DNA of 64,000 bases from CAIVPM01 sp964615145 (GTDB lineage: Bacteria; Bacteroidota; Bacteroidia; Chitinophagales; Chitinophagaceae). Shown here piece by piece: positions 60,057-64,000 of the stretch. Location: NCBI GenBank assembly GCA_964615145.1, contig CAZTOP010000005.1:1-64000 (forward strand), read 5' to 3'. The notes beneath the pieces were generated by a model. The model was not told the origin of the DNA and did no database searches. It was given only the letters and a program-made list of their open reading frames with translations. The translations under genes were made by a program, and so were the position numbers. The stretch's first letter is position 1. Each line of letters begins with the position of its first letter.

Positions 60057-60911
60057 TTAGTTATTCACCAATCTCATTCCCAACTTTTCTAAAGTAATTT
60101 TTCTTTGTTTAAATAAAGTGCCAACTGTCATTTTAAAAGTTTTTTTACTCATTCCAAAAAATGAATAAATAGCTTCAGGGTCTGACTTGTCGTGATAAGG
60201 TAAATAGCCATTATTTTCTGTAAGCAATCTTAAAATTTTATCAGTTTCATCCTCAACTCTATTATAGCCTGGCTTGCCTAAAGCAACATCTATTTTAAAC
60301 CGAATTTTTGAATTTTCATCTTCCGGGTAAATCTTTTTTATAAAGCCAATTGCCTTATCTCCAATATCTATTTTTCTAAAAATATCGTTGCTATGCAACA
60401 TTCCAAGATGTGTGTTGTTTATGATAACAGCAAATCCAATATTGGTTTTTCTGTAAATTATCAAATCAACAATATCTAGTTCTTTTACAGTTAATTCAAC
60501 ATTGCTCAAAAAGGCATCTAGCTTTTCTGTTGCTACTAATCTTCCTGTTACTTTATCTAAATAAATTTTTACAAGATAATCTTTTTCTGGAATCATATCA
60601 GCAATCTGATTGATTCTTGGAACAAAAATGTCCTTCATCAAACCATTGTCTAAAAATGCACCATGTGGCGTTACTGTTCTTGCTTTTAATTTTACAACAT
60701 CACCAACAACTCCTTTAGGTTCTTGAGTTGTAGCAATTAAACGATTTTCTCCATCGTGATAAATAAACACTCTGATAATATCCCCAACTTTGGTGTCTTT
60801 TGGTACAAAACGTTTAGGCAATAAAATACCATCACCTTCATCTTCAAGATAAACACCAAAATCAACTGTTCTATTTACTCTAAGTGAATTATATTCTCCA
60901 ACTTTTATCAT
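60057..60911 (-). CDS. CvfB-like S1-domain RNA-binding protein
   Basis: This 284-aa protein has the CvfB plan: three S1-like OB domains over ~1-215 (FGVYLEDEGDGILLPKRFVP, VTPHGAFLDNGLMKDIFVP, IGFAVIINNTHLGMLHSNDI) and a winged-helix C-terminus at ~220-284 (YSFFGMSKKTFKMTVGTLFK). CvfB was described in Staphylococcus aureus as a virulence regulator that binds RNA. In Bacteroidota its role is unstudied. A perfect -7 element (60940-60947) lies 28 nt upstream. Confidence 0.93.
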   Translation of the reverse strand: MIKVGEYNSLRVNRTVDFGVYLEDEGDGILLPKRFVPKDTKVGDIIRVFIYHDGENRLIATTQEPKGVVGDVVKLKARTVTPHGAFLDNGLMKDIFVPRINQIADMIPEKDYLVKIYLDKVTGRLVATEKLDAFLSNVELTVKELDIVDLIIYRKTNIGFAVIINNTHLGMLHSNDIFRKIDIGDKAIGFIKKIYPEDENSKIRFKIDVALGKPGYNRVEDETDKILRLLTENNGYLPYHDKSDPEAIYSFFGMSKKTFKMTVGTLFKQRKITLEKLGMRLVNN

Positions 60912-60939
60912 AAAAGTTATTTTATTTTCTGATTTTTTT

Positions 60940-60947
60940 CAAAGATA
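60940..60947 (-). promoter_or_regulatory. -7 promoter element of the CvfB-like gene
   Basis: The minus strand reads TATCTTTG, a full consensus match. Confidence 0.6.
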
Positions 60948-60962
60948 TATGAATGGTGATGG

Positions 60963-61787
60963 TTATCTTTTTATGATTATACTGCTATTGATGTATTCAC
61001 TCATTTCTATCTGATACTGCTTAGCAATCTCAGCTGCTTCAATATCAAAATTTTCTTTATCAGATGCATAAATAATAGCTCTACTTGCGTTTACAAGCAA
61101 TCCAACACTACTGTTCAATCCAACATCACTTACATCTTTTAAACTCCCACCTTGAAATCCAACGCCCGGCACTAATAAAAAATTATCTGAAATAAGTTCT
61201 CTGATATTTGAAATCTGATTGGCTTGTGTGGCACCCACTACAAACATTAAATTATCAGAAGTACCCCAACTTGCAATAGTGCTAATTACCTTTTCATATA
61301 AATATTGATTGCCAGTTTTTAGCAATTCAAAATCATTAGCACCCTTGTTGCTGGTTAATCCCAAAACAATAGTGAATTTATTGTCATATTCCAAAAATGG
61401 TCTTATGCTATCTTCACCCATATAAGGAGCAACTGTAATAGCATCAAATGGCAATGTTTCAAAAAAAGCTTTTGCGTATTGTGCAGATGTATTGCCTATG
61501 TCTCCACGTTTTGCATCTGCAATTTTAAAATGTGTATCAGGAATATAATGCAGTGTTTGCTCCATTATTTCCCAGCCTTTTACTCCCATCGATTCATAAA
61601 AAGCTGTATTAATTTTATAACTCACACAATATTCTTTCGTAGCATCAATAATAGCTTTGTTAAAGTTTAAAATTGCATTTGAAGACTTTTGCAAATGAAT
61701 TGGAATTTTACTTAATTCTGTATCTAATCCTACACATAAATAAGATTTTTTTTCAAGAATATGCTGTGTAAGATATTGCTTTGTCAT
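60963..61787 (-). CDS. pyrF: Orotidine 5'-phosphate decarboxylase (subfamily 2)
   Basis: PyrF decarboxylates OMP to UMP, the last step of pyrimidine synthesis. The frame reaches 61814, but the ATG at 61787 gives the usual 274 aa and a start typical of the family (MTKQYLTQHILEKKSYLCVG). Motifs are VGLDTELSKIP, the active-site KIADAKRGDIGNT (Asp-Lys-Asp network) and the phosphate-binding LLVPGVGFQGG. It is the long PyrF2-type enzyme and is divergent from folB. Confidence 0.95.
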   Translation of the reverse strand: MTKQYLTQHILEKKSYLCVGLDTELSKIPIHLQKSSNAILNFNKAIIDATKEYCVSYKINTAFYESMGVKGWEIMEQTLHYIPDTHFKIADAKRGDIGNTSAQYAKAFFETLPFDAITVAPYMGEDSIRPFLEYDNKFTIVLGLTSNKGANDFELLKTGNQYLYEKVISTIASWGTSDNLMFVVGATQANQISNIRELISDNFLLVPGVGFQGGSLKDVSDVGLNSSVGLLVNASRAIIYASDKENFDIEAAEIAKQYQIEMSEYINSSIIIKR

Positions 61788-61850
61788 TTTAATTATTTTT
61801 TTGCAAATAAACAAATTAACTGATTAGGCACTAAACTAATTCACGACTCT

Positions 61851-61858
61851 TATCTTCG
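61851..61858 (+). promoter_or_regulatory. -7 promoter element immediately before folB
   Basis: TATCTTCG matches 7 of 8 positions of TAnnTTTG, and the ATG begins 4 nt after it. Confidence 0.5.
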
Positions 61859-61862
61859 CAAA

Positions 61863-62219
61863 ATGTTATCAATTCATTTGCAAAATCTTCTATTTAAAAA
61901 TACGCACGGGTTATATAACGAGGAAAAAATATTGGGAAATATTTTTCAAGTGAATCTTATTGTAAAGTACAAGCCACAAAACCTGCCAATAGTAAACATT
62001 AATGAAACCATCAACTATGAAAATTTATTTAGTATAGTTGAAAAAAGGATGCTTGTTGCTAATGAGCTTCTTGAAACATTAGTTACACTTATTTCTGAAG
62101 ATATTTTTAATAGTTACTCATTTGTAAAAAATGTTAACATAACAATCACAAAATTAAATCCTCCTATAAAAGGTTTTATTGGCAATGTTGCTATTAGTTT
62201 TGAAAAAAGTTTAGATTAA
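61863..62219 (+). CDS. folB: Dihydroneopterin aldolase
   Basis: FolB splits 7,8-dihydroneopterin in folate synthesis. The 118-aa protein fits the family: start strand (LQNLLFKNTHGLYNEE), the active-site Glu in the same phrase, INYENLFSIVEKRMLV, LLETLVTLI (Glu) and the C-terminal NPPIKGFIGNVAISFE with Lys. A -7-like element lies directly before the ATG. Divergent from pyrF. Confidence 0.93.
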   Translation: MLSIHLQNLLFKNTHGLYNEEKILGNIFQVNLIVKYKPQNLPIVNINETINYENLFSIVEKRMLVANELLETLVTLISEDIFNSYSFVKNVNITITKLNPPIKGFIGNVAISFEKSLD

Positions 62220-62221
62220 AA

Positions 62222-62974
62222 ATGAAAAAAATACAAGTCATTATTCTATTATTCCTAGTCAATGTATGTTTTGCCCAAGATGTAAGTGTATTATTGAAGG
62301 AAGCTTATAATTTGGAGTTGAAATTTAACGAACCCGAAGCTCTTGGCAAGTATAAACAGATTTTACTGAATGAAACAAATCATTATGTGGCACTTTCAAA
62401 AGCTACCGAATTAAGTTGTAGTATTGGAGCTAGAGCCACTAATCTAAAAGATAAAAGGTTAATGTATGAAAGTGCTATTTCGTTTGCCAATAGGGCTTTT
62501 GGGGCAGATAGTAATAATGCAAATTCTTACTACTTATTATCTTTGGTGAGTGGCAAAATGACTGAAGTAGAAACAGAAAACAAAAAGAAAGTTGCATACG
62601 TTAGAGACATAAAAGTATATGCTGATAAGGCTTTACAAATTAACCCTAATCACGCATTGGCTAATTTTATTGAAGGAAAGTGGCATTATGAAATGGTAAC
62701 ATTAAACTGGGCAAAAAAGCTTGCAGTAAAGACTCTTTATGGCGGATTGCCAGATCCGTCTTTGGATAAATGTATTGAATATTTGGAAAAATGTAAAAAG
62801 CTTGACCCTTATTTTGTTTTAAACTATTTAACATTGGCAAAGGCTTACAAAGAAGATAACAAAGCTGTTAAAATGCTAGAAGTATTGAATCAATTAGTAA
62901 AACTACCAAAAAGAAATTTTGATGATGCAGCATATATTGAAGAAGGAAAAAAAATGCTGGCGGCTGAACAATAA
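62222..62974 (+). CDS. Exported tetratricopeptide-repeat-like protein
   Basis: This 250-aa protein has a signal peptide (VIILLFLVNVCFAQ). Helical pairs resemble degenerate TPRs: YKQILLNETNHYVALSKATE, ANRAFGADSNNANSYYLLSL, ALQINPNHALANFIEGKWHY, LEKCKKLDPYFVLNYLTLAK. It probably acts as a periplasmic or envelope scaffold. The start lies 2 nt after folB, so co-transcription is likely. The function is unknown. Confidence 0.8.
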   Translation: MKKIQVIILLFLVNVCFAQDVSVLLKEAYNLELKFNEPEALGKYKQILLNETNHYVALSKATELSCSIGARATNLKDKRLMYESAISFANRAFGADSNNANSYYLLSLVSGKMTEVETENKKKVAYVRDIKVYADKALQINPNHALANFIEGKWHYEMVTLNWAKKLAVKTLYGGLPDPSLDKCIEYLEKCKKLDPYFVLNYLTLAKAYKEDNKAVKMLEVLNQLVKLPKRNFDDAAYIEEGKKMLAAEQ

Positions 62975-63005
62975 AAATTTATTAATTTATCTTATCAAAA
63001 TAAAA

Positions 63006-63263
63006 ATGGAACTACAACAACTATTTGAAGAAGCAATAGCAACTAGCAAAACATTAACTGAACGACCTGATAACGAAACCTTGTTAAAGCTATATTCTTT
63101 ATACAAACAAGCAACAGATGGAAATAATACTGGTGAAGCCCCTTCTAACCCTTTTGATTTTGTAAACAAAGCAAAACATAATGCCTGGGAAGCTTTAAAA
63201 GGAACGACAAAAGAAAATGCTATGCAACAATATATAGATTTGGTGAAGCAATTAAAAGGATAA
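63006..63263 (+). CDS. Acyl-CoA-binding protein
   Basis: The 85-aa ACBP fold is clear: LFEEAIATSKTLTERPDNE, LLKLYSLYKQATDGNNTGE, NPFDFVNKAKHNAWEALKG and MQQYIDLVKQL. It should bind long-chain acyl-CoA esters in the cytoplasm. The longer frame from 62919 overlaps the TPR gene; the ATG at 63006 gives the normal family length and start. Confidence 0.94.
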   Translation: MELQQLFEEAIATSKTLTERPDNETLLKLYSLYKQATDGNNTGEAPSNPFDFVNKAKHNAWEALKGTTKENAMQQYIDLVKQLKG

Positions 63264-63273
63264 AATAAAAACT

Positions 63274-64000
63274 ATGCAAATTATTCAACAAATATCTTTC
63301 GTTTTATTACTTGCTGTTGGCACTTATTTATTTGCTAAGAAAGCATTGGAAATTCGTCGTAATATTTTACTGGGAAAAGATGAAAACTTAAATGATAATA
63401 AATCGGTGAGATGGAAGAATCTTGTATTATTAGCTCTTGGACAAAAAAAGATGTTTAAAAATCCATTAGTTGCCATAATGCACTTGGCCGTTTATTTGGG
63501 ATTTGTAATAATTAATATCGAGGTTTTAGAAATTATACTAGATGGTATTACTGGTAAACATAGAATTTTTGCAAACCTTATTCCAGCAGGCTTATACAGT
63601 TTTTTTATTAATAGTTTTGAAATATTAGCATTCCTGGTAATTGTTGCTTGTGTTATTTTTTTTATTAGAAGAAATGTTGTTAAAATAAAACGATTTATTA
63701 GTAACGATCTGAACGGATTTCCTAAAAGCGATGCAAACTACATATTGATTACTGAAGTTGTATTAATGAGCCTGTTTTTGATTATGAACACTAGTGATAC
63801 AATTTTACAGCAAAAGGGAGTGGAGCACTATATTCAAACTGGTAATTTTATTATTTCATCTAATTTACAACCACTTTTTAATGGGTTACAAAATCATTCT
63901 TTAGAAATGCTTGAAAGAGTTTGTTGGTGGTTGCATATTGTAGGCATTTTTGCTTTCTTAAATTATTTACCTTATAGTAAACATTTGCACATTATACTCG
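63274..64000 (+). CDS. Membrane (Fe-S) oxidoreductase, N-terminal part
   Basis: The gene begins with ATG at 63274 and runs past the end of the window; 242 codons are visible. It has several hydrophobic helices (ISFVLLLAVGTYLFAKKALEI, KNPLVAIMHLAVYLGFVIIN, EILAFLVIVACVIFFI, ITEVVLMSLFLIMNTSDTIL) with His residues positioned as in nitrate reductase gamma/HdrE-like haem-binding subunits (MHLAVYLGF, CWWLHIVGIF). The Bacteroidota family usually continues into a ferredoxin-like CCG/4Fe-4S part, which would lie outside. The likely role is quinone-linked electron transfer. Confidence 0.8.
   Translation, partial: MQIIQQISFVLLLAVGTYLFAKKALEIRRNILLGKDENLNDNKSVRWKNLVLLALGQKKMFKNPLVAIMHLAVYLGFVIINIEVLEIILDGITGKHRIFANLIPAGLYSFFINSFEILAFLVIVACVIFFIRRNVVKIKRFISNDLNGFPKSDANYILITEVVLMSLFLIMNTSDTILQQKGVEHYIQTGNFIISSNLQPLFNGLQNHSLEMLERVCWWLHIVGIFAFLNYLPYSKHLHIIL

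Noticed and set aside
1..64000. tRNA or rRNA genes, insertion sequences
   Set aside because: No cloverleaf-type arms, rRNA-like stretches or transposase frames were seen on either strand; a covariance search would settle tRNAs.

Overview
The window reads as chromosomal DNA from a free-living member of the Bacteroidota, most like the Chitinophagaceae/Chitinophagales. The evidence is a strongly AT-rich sequence, type IX secretion (T9SS) C-terminal sorting domains, a TonB-dependent receptor with a CarboxypepD_reg-like N-terminus, many lipoproteins and small outer-membrane barrels, ECF sigma factors paired with membrane-barrel partners, Bacteroidota-style promoters (-7 element TAnnTTTG) and a Bacteroidota-type small SRP RNA. 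There is no rRNA, no tRNA, no CRISPR array, no transposase and no clear prophage. Most of the window is ordinary core genome.

Layout. 1-3.6 kb: the end of a T9SS-secreted protein, a terminator, then an ECF sigma factor, a predicted dual-membrane-spanning anti-sigma/barrel protein and a lipoprotein. 3.6-11.7 kb (+): uvrC, a ComF-type phosphoribosyltransferase, a PIF1-like helicase with HRDC and HTH domains, an M16 protease pair and a YvlD/holin-like membrane protein. 11.7-17.0 kb (-): a lipoprotein, a beta-helix lipoprotein with its TonB receptor, and a tiny PID-CTERM-type protein. 17.2-19.0 kb (+): two pseudouridine synthases. 19.0-24.8 kb (mostly -): two small barrels, rny, a YigZ protein, prmC (+), an Arc-like protein and an SPFH protein. 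24.9-26.1 kb: SRP RNA (ffs), fsa and an ArsR-like regulator. 26.2-32.7 kb (+): a PIG-L deacetylase, two overlapping micro-membrane genes, a sodium:solute symporter, pdxA and an alpha/beta hydrolase.

32.7-38.1 kb (-): a seven-gene run in the order ECF sigma factor, barrel/anti-sigma partner, Rieske lipoprotein, T9SS protein with a CxxxCH motif, c-type cytochrome lipoprotein, YceI protein and DUF5777-type barrel. It looks like an envelope redox operon attached to its own sigma module. 38.3-43.2 kb (-): an exported M16 pair (one fused to a LolA-like domain) and a GH5 mannanase-like lipoprotein. 43.2-48.9 kb (+): comEC, an EamA transporter, a fused 2-oxoacid dehydrogenase E1 and a ParE-type toxin-antitoxin pair. 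48.9-49.8 kb (-): a metzincin-like lipoprotein.

49.8-51.3 kb is the least explained stretch. A promoter-like site, a short hairpin and four tandem 42-bp repeats alternating in two types precede a gene of unknown family, its terminator and a REP/MITE-like palindrome. This is the best candidate for an undescribed system. 51.3-64 kb: an MmcQ/YjbR protein, an Omp85-like barrel, mnmA, an unknown protein, an exported endonuclease/phosphatase-fold protein, a beta-helix lipoprotein, a glutathione peroxidase, a lipoprotein, a methyltransferase, a CvfB-like S1 protein, pyrF, folB, a TPR protein, an acyl-CoA-binding protein and the start of a membrane Fe-S oxidoreductase.
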